Source of the DNA: Pseudohalioglobus sediminis | Lineage (GTDB): Bacteria > Pseudomonadota > Gammaproteobacteria > Pseudomonadales > Halieaceae | Length of the DNA: 64,000 nucleotides | Assembly: GCF_008370495.1 (NCBI RefSeq) | Contig: NZ_VTUX01000009.1 | Span: 124,376 to 188,375, forward strand | Direction: 5' to 3' | Shown here: positions 53,230 to 62,742 of the stretch, in pieces | Position numbering within the stretch: position 1 is the first letter of the stretch | Layout of the letters: each line of letters opens with the position of its first letter | The notes under the pieces: model-generated | Databases searched by the model: none | Told to the model about the DNA's origin: nothing | Seen by the model: the letters and a program-made list of their open reading frames with translations, nothing else | Position numbers and translations under genes: made by a program

Positions 53230-53695
53230 GTGAAGCGCCCCAGCGGAACGTGGACACCACGGTGAAAGCCTCGTGCCCTGCCCCGCCGTTCACAATCTGC
53301 GCCCCGCACTGCAGCCAGGCATGGGCCGAAAGCCCGGTGGGGTCGGCGCTGCGCTCGCAGCCGCGGCGTACGCCCAGGTAAAACTGGCCGGGTATGCCCT
53401 GCGCCGCCAGCAGCCGCTGCAGCACCAGCACCTGGGCCAGGCAGGTGCTCTGCCACGGCGTGTGGTTGGCGGCCACCGCTACCAGGTAACCCATGCGGCT
53501 GGCGGCCTGCAGTTGCTCTGCGCTGGGTTCAGCAGCAGGGACCGGCTGCGGCAGGTGTTCCAGTGAGGCCACCAGGCGCTTGAACGGGCGGGTGAGAATG
53601 GCAAGGCGGGCACAGCCGAGCAGCCACGTGGCGCGCAGCAGGAACCACTTGTCGGCAGCGTCGAGAGACTGAAACCTGCTGAGTTTACCGGGCAC
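53222..53695 (-). CDS. Lasso peptide leader protease (B2, transglutaminase-like)
   Basis: A 157-residue protein of the McjB C-terminal/B2 family. It cleaves the leader from the lasso precursor once the RRE presents it. Helical N-terminus DKWFLLRATWLLGCARLAILTRPFKRL; nucleophile Cys85 in NHTPWQSTCLAQVLVLQRLLAAQGIPGQFYLGVRRG; catalytic His125 in GLSAHAWLQCGAQIVNGGAG. The usual N-terminal RRE is absent, so leader binding must be provided in trans. It starts with GTG three bases after the methyltransferase stop. Confidence 0.88.
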   Translation of the reverse strand: MPGKLSRFQSLDAADKWFLLRATWLLGCARLAILTRPFKRLVASLEHLPQPVPAAEPSAEQLQAASRMGYLVAVAANHTPWQSTCLAQVLVLQRLLAAQGIPGQFYLGVRRGCERSADPTGLSAHAWLQCGAQIVNGGAGHEAFTVVSTFRWGASHG

Positions 53696-53698
53696 GGT

Positions 53699-54844
53699 TC
53701 AGCCAAACTGCTGCGCCAGGGCGCGCATAAACTGCAGGGCCTCGCGCTCGGTGGCGAAAGCGCCCGGGTACTGGCGGGTGATGGCCTGCGCCAGCTCGGC
53801 GCTGCTGCGGCTGCCGTCCATGTGCTGCAGGGCCCAGGCGACCGCCCTGCCCTTTTCGCCCAGCCGCGGCTGGTAGGCTTCGGCGCGCTTCATCAGGTCT
53901 GCCGGTTTCAGTGGCAGTGACAGGAAGCTGCTCTGGCGCTGGCTGCTGCCCTGGTGGCTTGTGATCCAGCTCCACTCGCCGTATTCCGGGCGGCTGAGGG
54001 TGAAATCGATGGTGTCGCCCTGTTGCAGTGACAGGGGCTCGGCCAGGGGCAGGAACACCTCGCTCCAGTGGGTGGGGCCGGCGGCGCGGCTGGTGTCGTA
54101 CCACTCGTCGAGCAGGCGCATGGCGAACCAGCCCTGCCAGCCGTGCTGGGTGCCGGACTGCCCGGCCTGCACGCTGACGCTGGCCTTGCCGCCGGCGCGG
54201 TCTGCGCGGGCGAGGTCGAGGACCATCAGTTCTGCCGCCGGCGCCAGCGGTGTGACGGGCTGCTTGTCGCCACCCACGTCATACAGCAGGGTGTTGGCGG
54301 CATAGGGGCGCGCTGCGCTGTAGTCGATTGCGGGCAACTGGTTGTCGGCGCAAAAGTCACCGTAGCGCGCCCAGGTCTCCACCTTGTCCTGGTACACCGC
54401 CGGCGCCGAGGCCGGGCGCACCAGGATGCGCGCGGTATCCGGCAGCAGGGTGCCGCCGGGCTTGAGGAAACGGTCGCGCGCGTAAAACAGGGAGGGCAGC
54501 AGGTCTTCACCGAACAGCAGGTTGCCGGTGAACACCGAGATCAGCACATCCGCCTGGATGTCCTCCTGCACCTCTTCCACGCGGGCGCGCAGGCAGGTCA
54601 CGTTATCCAGCCCGGAATCCCTGGCCGCCTGGCGCGCCACCTCGATGACCGGTTCCGGCTCCACCAGGTACACGTGCTTCGCACCCAGCCGCGCGGCAAA
54701 CAGGCCCAGCACGCCGAGGCCGGCGCCGATGTCCAGCACCACGGTATCCGGGGTGACCAGCTGTTCCAGCGCGCGCACGTAGGCGGCGTTGCGCCGGGCG
54801 TCGTAAACCATACTCTGGTGGGAGGTAACTTCTGCGTAACTCAT
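53699..54844 (-). CDS. PRMT-like methyltransferase fused to a PqqD-like RRE domain
   Basis: A 381-residue protein. Residues 1-300 follow the protein arginine methyltransferase plan: an N-terminal helix (HQSMVYDARRNAAYVRAL), SAM motif I VLDIGAGLG (36-44), the acidic strand LVEPE, the loop ISVFTGNLLFGED, LFYARDRFLKPGGTLLPD and the barrel loop GPTHWSEVFLPLAEPL (THW at 258-260). The first Glu of the PRMT double-E loop is Val104; the second (Glu113) is kept. Residues about 322-381 (GRAVAWALQHMDGSRSSAELAQAITRQYP ... LQFMRALAQQF) look like the helical half of a PqqD-type RRE. As no other RRE is encoded here, this domain probably binds the leader. Start 54844 gives the PRMT-like N-terminus; the frame extends to 54901. 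Confidence 0.75.
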   Translation of the reverse strand: MSYAEVTSHQSMVYDARRNAAYVRALEQLVTPDTVVLDIGAGLGVLGLFAARLGAKHVYLVEPEPVIEVARQAARDSGLDNVTCLRARVEEVQEDIQADVLISVFTGNLLFGEDLLPSLFYARDRFLKPGGTLLPDTARILVRPASAPAVYQDKVETWARYGDFCADNQLPAIDYSAARPYAANTLLYDVGGDKQPVTPLAPAAELMVLDLARADRAGGKASVSVQAGQSGTQHGWQGWFAMRLLDEWYDTSRAAGPTHWSEVFLPLAEPLSLQQGDTIDFTLSRPEYGEWSWITSHQGSSQRQSSFLSLPLKPADLMKRAEAYQPRLGEKGRAVAWALQHMDGSRSSAELAQAITRQYPGAFATEREALQFMRALAQQFG

Positions 54845-54990
54845 GGTCGCCCGATGCGGTTGCCAGTGGCGATTATTCGCGAGGCAAGGGGGGCAATGCA
54901 AATGCCGGGCGTGAGATCCACCACGGCGGTGCTGGCGCTGGGGCGCTGGCTTTGTGTAGGCTTGCGCTTTGCATACACCTTCGGCCCGCC

Positions 54991-56661
54991 ATGAGAGAAC
55001 TGCTGCGCCACATCACCCCGCCGCCCCGGGCGCTCGCCCTGAGCGTGCTGCTGATGCTGGCCGGCACGGTGCTGACCCTGCTGATCCCGCTGTTTGCCGG
55101 CCAGCTGACGCGCAGCATCCTCGCCGAGCCGGGGGTGGAGGTGTACCCGCTGCTGTGGATCGTGGTGGCCTGGGGCGCGGTGATGGTGTTGCGCACCGGG
55201 GTCAACCTGGCCGAAACCTACTACCTGGGCATGGTGGGGGAAAAGGTCGCCACCGGCCTGCGCGACCGGGTGTACGCGCACATGCAGGCCCTGCCCCTGC
55301 CCTGGCACCAGGCGCGCAAACGCGGCCAGGTGCTGAGCCTGCTCACCAGCGATGCCGATGAAGTCAGCGGCTTTGTCACCGGCACCCTGCTGCCGCTGTT
55401 GCCCACACTGCTCACCCTGCTCGGTGCCTTCGTGATGATGGCGCGGCTGGACACGACCCTGGCGCTGGCGGTGATCATCGGCCTGCCGGCCTACTTCCTG
55501 GCCATGAAAATCATCGGCCGCGAGATCCGCCCGCTGGCCCGCGCGTGGATGGACCAGTACAGCCAGCTGGTGGCCCGCGCGGAGGAAAACCTGGCCGTGC
55601 TGCCGGCGCTGAAGGCCTTCGGCCGCGAGCGTTTGGAGCAGCAGCATTTCCAGGGCGACAACCAGCAACTGCTGGCCATTGCCCAAAGGCAACTGCGCAG
55701 GCAGGCGCTGCTGTCGCCGGCGGTGAACCTGCTCGCAGGACTGGGGATACTGTTGCTGTTGTGGCTGGGCAGCCAGCGTATTGCCGCAGGCAGCCTGGAA
55801 CCGGCGGACCTGGTCAGCCTGCTGCTGTATGCCGGTTTGCTGATGTCGCCGCTCAGCTCCCTGGCCGGGGTGTACGGGCAGGTACAGCGCGTGCGCGGTT
55901 CGGCAGAACGGTTGATCGGCTTTTTCCGCGAGCAGGGGGAAGATCTCGATGCGGGCGAAGCCCTGGGCGAGGTGCGCGGTGAAGTGCGCTTTGACAAGGT
56001 CAGCTTCGCCTACCCGGAGCGCGAGCCGATACTGCGCGGCCTCAACCTGCATATTGCCGCCGGGGAGACAGTGGCCATTACCGGGGTCAACGGTGCCGGC
56101 AAATCCACCGCCGCCCACCTGCTGCTGCGTTTTATTGCCCCCAGCGCCGGGGCCGTGTATCTCGACGGCATCGATATCGCCGGGGCCTCCATCGCCAGCG
56201 TGCGCCAACAGGTGGGACTGGTCGCCCAGCACGTGCAATTGCTGAACGGCACGGTGATGGAGAACATCGCCTACGGCCGCCCGGAGGCCTCGGCGGAGGA
56301 CATCGAGCGCGCGGCGCGTGCCGCCCATGCCGATGAATTCATTGAGGCGTTGCCGCAGGGCTACCAGACCCTGATCGGCGACGAAGGCATCAAGTTGTCC
56401 GGCGGCCAGCGCCAGCGGCTGTCACTGGCGCGCACCCTGCTGCGCGACCCGGCGGTGCTGATTCTCGATGAGGCCACCGCCATGTTCGACCCGGCGGGGG
56501 AAGCGCGGTTTATTGAGGAGTGTCACCAGGTATTGCACAGCAAGACGGTGATTCTGATTACGCACAGACCGGCGAGCCTGGCGCTGGCGGATCGGGTGTT
56601 GGAGATGCGAGAGGGTGTGTTGGTGGAAGGTTCCGGTCAGGAAAAACCCGTTCAGGCGTGA
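54991..56661 (+). CDS. Lasso peptide ABC exporter (McjD-like)
   Basis: A 556-residue half-transporter: six membrane helices (residues about 10-290) and an NBD with Walker A GVNGAGKST (about 365-373), signature LSGGQRQRLSLAR, Walker B AVLILDEATAMFD and H-loop ILITHRPASL. It would export the mature lasso peptide and give self-immunity. Start ATG 54991; the TTG at 54952 is in frame but lacks support. It is the only cluster gene on the plus strand and converges on the precursor gene, ending 28 bases from it. Confidence 0.85.
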   Translation: MRELLRHITPPPRALALSVLLMLAGTVLTLLIPLFAGQLTRSILAEPGVEVYPLLWIVVAWGAVMVLRTGVNLAETYYLGMVGEKVATGLRDRVYAHMQALPLPWHQARKRGQVLSLLTSDADEVSGFVTGTLLPLLPTLLTLLGAFVMMARLDTTLALAVIIGLPAYFLAMKIIGREIRPLARAWMDQYSQLVARAEENLAVLPALKAFGRERLEQQHFQGDNQQLLAIAQRQLRRQALLSPAVNLLAGLGILLLLWLGSQRIAAGSLEPADLVSLLLYAGLLMSPLSSLAGVYGQVQRVRGSAERLIGFFREQGEDLDAGEALGEVRGEVRFDKVSFAYPEREPILRGLNLHIAAGETVAITGVNGAGKSTAAHLLLRFIAPSAGAVYLDGIDIAGASIASVRQQVGLVAQHVQLLNGTVMENIAYGRPEASAEDIERAARAAHADEFIEALPQGYQTLIGDEGIKLSGGQRQRLSLARTLLRDPAVLILDEATAMFDPAGEARFIEECHQVLHSKTVILITHRPASLALADRVLEMREGVLVEGSGQEKPVQA

Positions 56662-56688
56662 AGCCGGCCGGGCATCAAACCAGGGCTG

Positions 56689-56868
56689 TCACATCATCAT
56701 CTGCATGTCCGCCCGATTCATATTCACGCCGCCGTCGCCCAGGCTGCCACCCGAGCCCAGGGTCAGGCCCTGTACCGGGCCGAAGCGGGTCAAACGCGGG
56801 CTGGAATAGGTGGCCCTGGTCTTATCGACCGGCTGTCGCGGTGCCTGGCTGTCTGTTTTCTTGCTCAT
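56689..56868 (-). CDS. Lasso peptide precursor (59 residues)
   Basis: A leader with the RRE-binding pattern YSSPRL (Tyr21, Pro24, Leu26), Gly30, then LT (Leu35, Thr36), the canonical Thr at -2 of the cleavage site. The predicted core starts at Gly38 and reads GSGGSLGD..., so Gly1 can form an isopeptide with Asp8, an eight-residue ring. The loop/tail is GGVNMNR and the end is ADMQMMM, unusually Met-rich. Start ATG 56868 is preceded by a GGGG stretch. It lies directly after the cyclase gene on the same strand. It was found by reading the pattern; the ring register is an inference. Confidence 0.8.
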   Translation of the reverse strand: MSKKTDSQAPRQPVDKTRATYSSPRLTRFGPVQGLTLGSGGSLGDGGVNMNRADMQMMM

Positions 56869-56917
56869 AGTGCCCCGTGGCGTAGCGCCACCTTTTCGTC
56901 TTGTCCTGGGGCGCAAT

Positions 56918-58807
56918 CTAACGCAATACTGCTTGCTTGACAATTGGCGCAGCGGCGCGTTGCTGCGCGGCCATACAGCTGAACAGGAACCACAGGGCCC
57001 AGTCAGCTGTACCCGCCGGGCCGGCAAGGGCTGCCTGTAAACGGGCATCGAAGGCCTCTGGCTGCACCCAGCGCGCGCCGGTGGGCAAGCCTGAGGTTTT
57101 GACCAGGCCGGCCAGCTCCGCCGTCAGGCCGCGAAACGTGAAGGAGAATTCGGCCTTGTCTTCGCGCTGCAGAATCTCCGTCGGCAGCAACGTTGCCATG
57201 GCGTCGCGGTGCAGGCTGCGATTGTACCCGGGGCGATTCAGTACCCCGCGCGGCAGGCTGATCGAAAAATCGACCGCACGCCTGGACCAGTAGGGTCGGC
57301 GCATGTCGAGCCCGGACTCAGCTGCCAGCGCCTCCATGGTTTCGTGGGCCAGCAGGGCATAGGCGTTATTGGCCTGGTGCCACAGGGGGCGCTGCCAATG
57401 CACCCGCGTTGGCGCCTGGTTGAATGCGGCCCGCTGTGTTGCCTGCAGGCTGCGCAGGTGCTGAATGATCTCCGGCGCGAGGTGCTCCTCGTCCTCATCG
57501 GCGGCAGTGAGCAAATCACGCAGCGCGTGCCTGAATGCCGGGGGCAGGTTGCCACCCAGGCCGCCGCGCGCGAGGCGACTTAGCGCGTAGGGCCAGCCGT
57601 CGCGCCCCGCATGATCGCGCAACAAACGCCACAGCATCGTGACCCGCCCCCGTCCGAGCGCCTCGGCGTAGGCGGCGTCGCCGCCATCCAGCCATTCATC
57701 GCCACCGGTGCCATTCAACAGCACGCGGCTGCCATTGCGCGCGGCCTGCGCAAACAGCCCCATAGTCATCACCCCGTTGGGCGCGTTGCAGAATTCGCCC
57801 CGGGTTTTGCCACGCTGCAGGTACCAGTCCAGCGACTGGTATGTCGGCGCCACCAACTCGATGCTGCGCCCGCAGTGCCGCCCCACCGCCTGCGCATAGG
57901 CCACCTCGTCGGCATCGCCGCAGCCGCGGAAGTCCAGGGTATAGCCGGCGATATCCGGCGCCTGCAGCCGGCCGTGCCGGTGCAGGTCATCGGCCACCGC
58001 AAACAGCGCCGAGGAGTCCAAGCCGCCGCTGACTTCGAAGGCCACCGGGTAATCGCTGCGCGTTTGCCGGCGCACGATGTCGGTGATCAGCTCCAGGTAG
58101 TGTTCGCGGTAGTCGCTGTCATTGGGATAGTGCAAGGTATGCTGGAAATCCGGCTGCCAGTAGCGCTGCAGTGCAATACGGCCCTGCTCCACCAGCAGCG
58201 TGTGCGCCGGCGGCAGGCGCTTGCAGCCCTGCCAGAAGGTGTCCTCATTGCTCACCCAGCACTGGGCCAGGAACTGGGTGACCATGTCCTGGTTGGGCTG
58301 CAGCGCGCCCTCGGCCAGGTCCAGCAGTGGCGGCAGTTCGGTCGCGAAGGCGAAAAAGTGCTTGCCCAGGTGGTAGTAGAACGGCCGCGTGCCGGTGTGG
58401 TCACGTGCGCACAGCAGGCGCTCGCGTCCCGCATCCCAGATGGCAAAGGCAAAATCGCCGTCCAGTTGCGCGGCGCAGCTATCACCCCAGCGCAGGTAGG
58501 CCGCGGCCAGTAATTCGGGGTCCGGCGTGTCCGCAGCCAGGCCCAGGCTTTGTGCCAGTTCGGGGGCGTTGTCCAGGCGGCCGTCGAACACCAGGTGCAG
58601 GTTGGCGCCGGGTACGGAATACGGCAGCGGGGTGCGCGCGGCGGTGCGGGTTATATGAAAGCGGGCCTGGCCCAGTGCAACGGGGCCAATACAGGCGTGG
58701 TGCAGGCCGTCCGGCCCGCGGTAGTCCATGGCATCGAGCATGGCGCGAACCGGGGCTGGCTGCGCCGGGCGGCCATCAAGGTACAGCAGGCCACAGACCC
58801 CGCTCAC
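56918..58807 (-). CDS. Lasso cyclase (asparagine synthetase B-like)
   Basis: A 629-residue protein. The N-terminal glutaminase-like domain begins MSGVCGLLYLDG, with RGPDG and AIWDAGRERLLCARDHTGTRPFYYHLG. The C-terminal synthetase domain has the PP-loop FEVSGGLDSSALFAVAD (260-266) and NGTGGDEWLDGGDAAY. Lasso cyclases activate the side-chain carboxylate of the ring Asp with ATP for attack by the core N-terminus. It starts with GTG. The Cys is at position 5 rather than directly after the Met, so glutaminase activity is doubtful. The gene lies 15 bases after the small membrane protein gene. Confidence 0.9.
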   Translation of the reverse strand: MSGVCGLLYLDGRPAQPAPVRAMLDAMDYRGPDGLHHACIGPVALGQARFHITRTAARTPLPYSVPGANLHLVFDGRLDNAPELAQSLGLAADTPDPELLAAAYLRWGDSCAAQLDGDFAFAIWDAGRERLLCARDHTGTRPFYYHLGKHFFAFATELPPLLDLAEGALQPNQDMVTQFLAQCWVSNEDTFWQGCKRLPPAHTLLVEQGRIALQRYWQPDFQHTLHYPNDSDYREHYLELITDIVRRQTRSDYPVAFEVSGGLDSSALFAVADDLHRHGRLQAPDIAGYTLDFRGCGDADEVAYAQAVGRHCGRSIELVAPTYQSLDWYLQRGKTRGEFCNAPNGVMTMGLFAQAARNGSRVLLNGTGGDEWLDGGDAAYAEALGRGRVTMLWRLLRDHAGRDGWPYALSRLARGGLGGNLPPAFRHALRDLLTAADEDEEHLAPEIIQHLRSLQATQRAAFNQAPTRVHWQRPLWHQANNAYALLAHETMEALAAESGLDMRRPYWSRRAVDFSISLPRGVLNRPGYNRSLHRDAMATLLPTEILQREDKAEFSFTFRGLTAELAGLVKTSGLPTGARWVQPEAFDARLQAALAGPAGTADWALWFLFSCMAAQQRAAAPIVKQAVLR

Positions 58808-58822
58808 GGGGCAGCCACCGGC

Positions 58823-59317
58823 CTAGGACATCTTGCTCCACTCGTCGATGCTCGCCCAGCCGACATCGGTCTTGCGGCGGCCGCGGGACGTCTTGCGCCG
58901 CTCTTCGTTGCCCACCAGCACGTATTGCTCCTCGGCGAGGCGGCCAAGAGCCCGGCGGTCGCCCTTGGGCTTGCGGCGGTCAGAGTGGTGGGTGTAGTGG
59001 CAGTTACAGCGTGCGGCAGTGCAGTCCGGGACCGGCAGTGGCGGCGCGTTGCTGGCGAGAAAACGCTTGTTCTTGTAGGACTTGAGCGCCGGGCAATCGC
59101 CCACCAGCGTAACGCAGTGGTAGGGTTCGGTTTGGGTGTCGGCATCCTTGCGCTGGTGCCGTTTGCCTTTGGCCCTGGTCTTGCTGTTGCTCCTGGAGTC
59201 AAGCGCACCGGCGCCCGCAGGCTTGCGCGATTTCTCCGTCTGCCACGACTGGTAAACGCGAAAGACCACCATCGCGAGCACCACGAGCACGGCAAAGAGC
59301 ATGATGTTCTGGTACAT
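58823..59317 (-). CDS. Small membrane protein with Cys-rich segment, unknown function
   Basis: A 164-residue protein with one N-terminal membrane helix (NIMLFAVLVVLAMVVFRVY), a basic linker, and a compact segment with five Cys and His: PYHCVTLVGDCPALKSYKNKRFLASNAPPLPVPDCTAARCNCHYTHHSDRRKP. The end is basic (EERRKTSRGRRKTDVGW). I recall similar uncharacterised proteins in gammaproteobacteria, but no function is known. A GGGAGG ribosome site precedes the start by 7 bases. It is 15 bases upstream of the lasso cyclase on the same strand, so co-transcription with the lasso cluster is possible. Confidence 0.65.
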   Translation of the reverse strand: MYQNIMLFAVLVVLAMVVFRVYQSWQTEKSRKPAGAGALDSRSNSKTRAKGKRHQRKDADTQTEPYHCVTLVGDCPALKSYKNKRFLASNAPPLPVPDCTAARCNCHYTHHSDRRKPKGDRRALGRLAEEQYVLVGNEERRKTSRGRRKTDVGWASIDEWSKMS

Positions 59318-59475
59318 CCTGTACCCTCCCCTTGGAGACTATCCCTCTCCAGTATAGCCAAAAACCGCGGCCGTAAAGGGGAAATTGCAGCGGCTGCGAG
59401 CCGGTGCTGGGGGACGTTGCCCGGCGGTGACGGCCGCGGGTTAGCGCGGCGGGGAATCACCGGGCCATCGGGCAT

Positions 59476-60774
<1,299 letters not shown>

Positions 60775-60905
60775 TTAGCTCTGTTCCATTCCGCCGGCGG
60801 CGGGCTTCTATGTTTCCGGTTCTGGCGGATAATCGTTGCCTGTGGTGGCAATGGCTATCCGGCGTGTGTTCTCTATTCCAGCCTGTTTCAGCGCAGCGAG
60901 CTGAT

Positions 60906-61384
60906 CGCGGCTGCGGCCGCTCCTACAATGACTCGCTCACGAACGGCCTTGTGGGAGCGGCTATAGCCGCGATGGCCATGCCTGTTTACCGGGCACGGCC
61001 TTGCTTACCCAACCTTTTCGCGGCTGTGGCCGCTCCTACAATGACTCGCGCACGGACGGCCTTGTGGGAGCGGCTATAGCCGCGATGGCCATGCCTGTTT
61101 ACCGGGCACGGCCCTGCTTACCCAACCCTTTCGCGGCTGTGGCCGCTCCTACAATGACTCGCGCACGAACGGCCTTGTGGGAGCGGCTATAGCCGCGATG
61201 GCCATGCCTGTTTACCGGGCATGGCCTTGCTTACCCAACCCTTTCGCGGCTGTGGCCGCTCCTACAATGACTCGCGCACGAACGGCCTTGTGGGAGCGGC
61301 TATAGCCGCGATGGCCATGCCTGTTTACCGGGCACGGCCTTGCTTACCCAACCTTTTCGCGGCTGTGGCCGCTCCTACAGGGGC
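60906..61384. repeat. Tandem array of a 113-bp REP-dimer unit (4 copies plus a terminal REP)
   Basis: Units start at 60906, 61019, 61132 and 61245, all spaced exactly 113 bases, with a last lone REP at 61358. Each unit has a reverse REP, a spacer with ACAATGACTCGCGCACG, a forward REP with a TATAGCC core, and a second spacer with CATGCCTGTTTACCGGGCA. The copies differ at only a few bases. The frames they leave open (repeated GLVGAAIAAM) are not genes. The gap between purA and hisZ (60772-61374) holds nothing else. Confidence 0.95.
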
Positions 61385-62541
61385 CGGGTTTGCCATTCAC
61401 CCTCTATTTCAACCAACTCGCGATCGCAGCGCGGGTCGCGTCCTGCGCCGAGACTGTTTATCACGATCTCGCCGCTGGCGCGCAGGGCCTCTGCCTTTGC
61501 CAGCAGCTCCAGGTCATCCGAATCGGGCATGCTGATGGCACCCTGGCCGGACGCGCTCGCCGGCAGCAGGTTCATCAACGCTTTCAGGTCGGTGGCGAAG
61601 CCGGTGGCCGGGCGGGACCGACCGTACACTTCACCCACGCCGTTGTAGCGACCGCCATTGGCCAGCGCCTGGCCGTGGCCGGGCACGTAGGCGGCGAACA
61701 CGATGCCGGTGTGATAGTGATAGCCGCGCAGTTCGGCCAGGTCAAAATAGATCGGCAGGTCGGGACGCTGGTGGCGCAGGTCGGTGGCGACGTCCTGCAG
61801 CGCATCCACGGCGGCCAGGGCCCGGGGGGCGCGGTCTGCAAACAGTTCGCGGGCGGCCAGTAGCACGTTGTCATCGCCGTGCAGGTCCACCAGCCCGATG
61901 ATCAGGGTGGCAATGTCCTCGGGCACGTCATCCAGCGCCTGCATCAGATCCGGTACGGATTTGCGCTGCAGGCAGTCGAAGATGCGCGCTTCCTGTTCGT
62001 CATCCAGTTCCGCCGCGTCCAGCACCGCCTCGTAAATGCCCACGTGACCCAGGTCCAGGGTGTACCGGGCCGGCAGTTCGGCGGCGTCGAGCGTCGCCAG
62101 CATCAGGCGAATAATTTCCACGTCGGCGGCGACACTGTCATCGCCATAGAGCTCGGCGCCCAGCTGGATGGGCGACCGCGAGGCCATCAGTGACTTGGGC
62201 CGGGTGTGCAGGGTGGAGCCGGCATAGCACAGGCGCGAGACCCCGTCCGGCGCCAGGCTGTGGGCATCGATGCGCGCCACCTGCGGGGTGATGTCGGCGC
62301 GCACGCCCATGCTGCGGCCGGAAAGCTGGTCGGTAAGCTTGAAGGTCAGCAGGTCCAGGTCCTGGCCCAGGCCGGTGAGCAGGGAGTCGGTAAATTCCAC
62401 CAGCGGCGGGATCACCAGTTCGTAGCCCCAGCTGCGGAACAGGTCCAGCAGGCGGCGGCGCAGCGCTTCCACGGTAGCGGCCTGCGCGGGAAGGACTTCC
62501 TCTATGCCGTCGGGCAGCTGCCAGCGATCAACCGATGTCAT
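61375..62541 (-). CDS. hisZ: ATP phosphoribosyltransferase regulatory subunit
   Basis: A 388-residue class II aminoacyl-tRNA-synthetase-like protein that pairs with the short HisG of histidine biosynthesis. The N-terminus DRWQLPDGIEEVLPAQAATVEALRRRLLDLFRSWGYELVIPPLVEFTDSLLTG is typical; motif regions RADITPQVARIDAHSL and LCYAGSTLHT and the C-terminal YHTGIVFAAYVPGHGQALANGGRYNGVGEVYGRSRPATGFATDL follow. The last residues (EGEWQTRPL) lead into a stop, TAG, that is part of the GTAG head of the array's last REP. It lies 9 bases after the DUF2065 gene. Confidence 0.95.
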   Translation of the reverse strand: MTSVDRWQLPDGIEEVLPAQAATVEALRRRLLDLFRSWGYELVIPPLVEFTDSLLTGLGQDLDLLTFKLTDQLSGRSMGVRADITPQVARIDAHSLAPDGVSRLCYAGSTLHTRPKSLMASRSPIQLGAELYGDDSVAADVEIIRLMLATLDAAELPARYTLDLGHVGIYEAVLDAAELDDEQEARIFDCLQRKSVPDLMQALDDVPEDIATLIIGLVDLHGDDNVLLAARELFADRAPRALAAVDALQDVATDLRHQRPDLPIYFDLAELRGYHYHTGIVFAAYVPGHGQALANGGRYNGVGEVYGRSRPATGFATDLKALMNLLPASASGQGAISMPDSDDLELLAKAEALRASGEIVINSLGAGRDPRCDRELVEIEGEWQTRPL

Positions 62542-62550
62542 GCGGGGCCT

Positions 62551-62742
62551 TTAATTCACCAGGTAAAGCAGGATCACGCCCAGCATCATACTGCCGAAAC
62601 CGATCCTGCGAATCACGCGATCATCCATCTGCGCCACCAGTGCCAGCATATTGCGCCAGTGGTTGGGGCTGATAAAGGGCATCAGCCCCTCGATGATCAA
62701 CACCAGTGCCAGGGCTGCGGGGAATACCTGCCAAAAATCCAA
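62551..62742 (-). CDS. DUF2065 (YjeT-like) small membrane protein
   Basis: A 63-residue protein with two membrane helices: FPAALALVLIIEGLMPFISP and GFGSMMLGVILLYLV, separated by NHWRNMLALVAQMDDRVIRRI. The start is a TTG at 62742 preceded by GGGGAG at 5 bases; the upstream ATG at 62787 would add non-family residues. Family members are found between hflC and hisZ or purA in many gammaproteobacteria, as here. The function is unknown. Confidence 0.85.
   Translation of the reverse strand: MDFWQVFPAALALVLIIEGLMPFISPNHWRNMLALVAQMDDRVIRRIGFGSMMLGVILLYLVN

Noticed and set aside
54841-56328. 495-codon minus-strand frame opposite the ABC exporter
   Set aside because: The exporter on the plus strand has every ABC motif; the antisense frame is Gln/His-rich with no fold.
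59367-59440. CCGCGGCCGT / ACGGCCGCGG inverted repeat after the purA stop as a terminator
   Set aside because: The arms are more than 50 bases apart and no T run follows, so it is not a convincing terminator.
60906-61384. Possible CRISPR array because of regular repeats
   Set aside because: The 113-bp units are repeats throughout, with no unique spacers, and the palindromes are the same REPs found across the window; no cas genes.
60810-61535. Several overlapping frames with repeated GLVGAAIAAM peptides
   Set aside because: They are translations of the 113-bp REP array; no start signals or domains.
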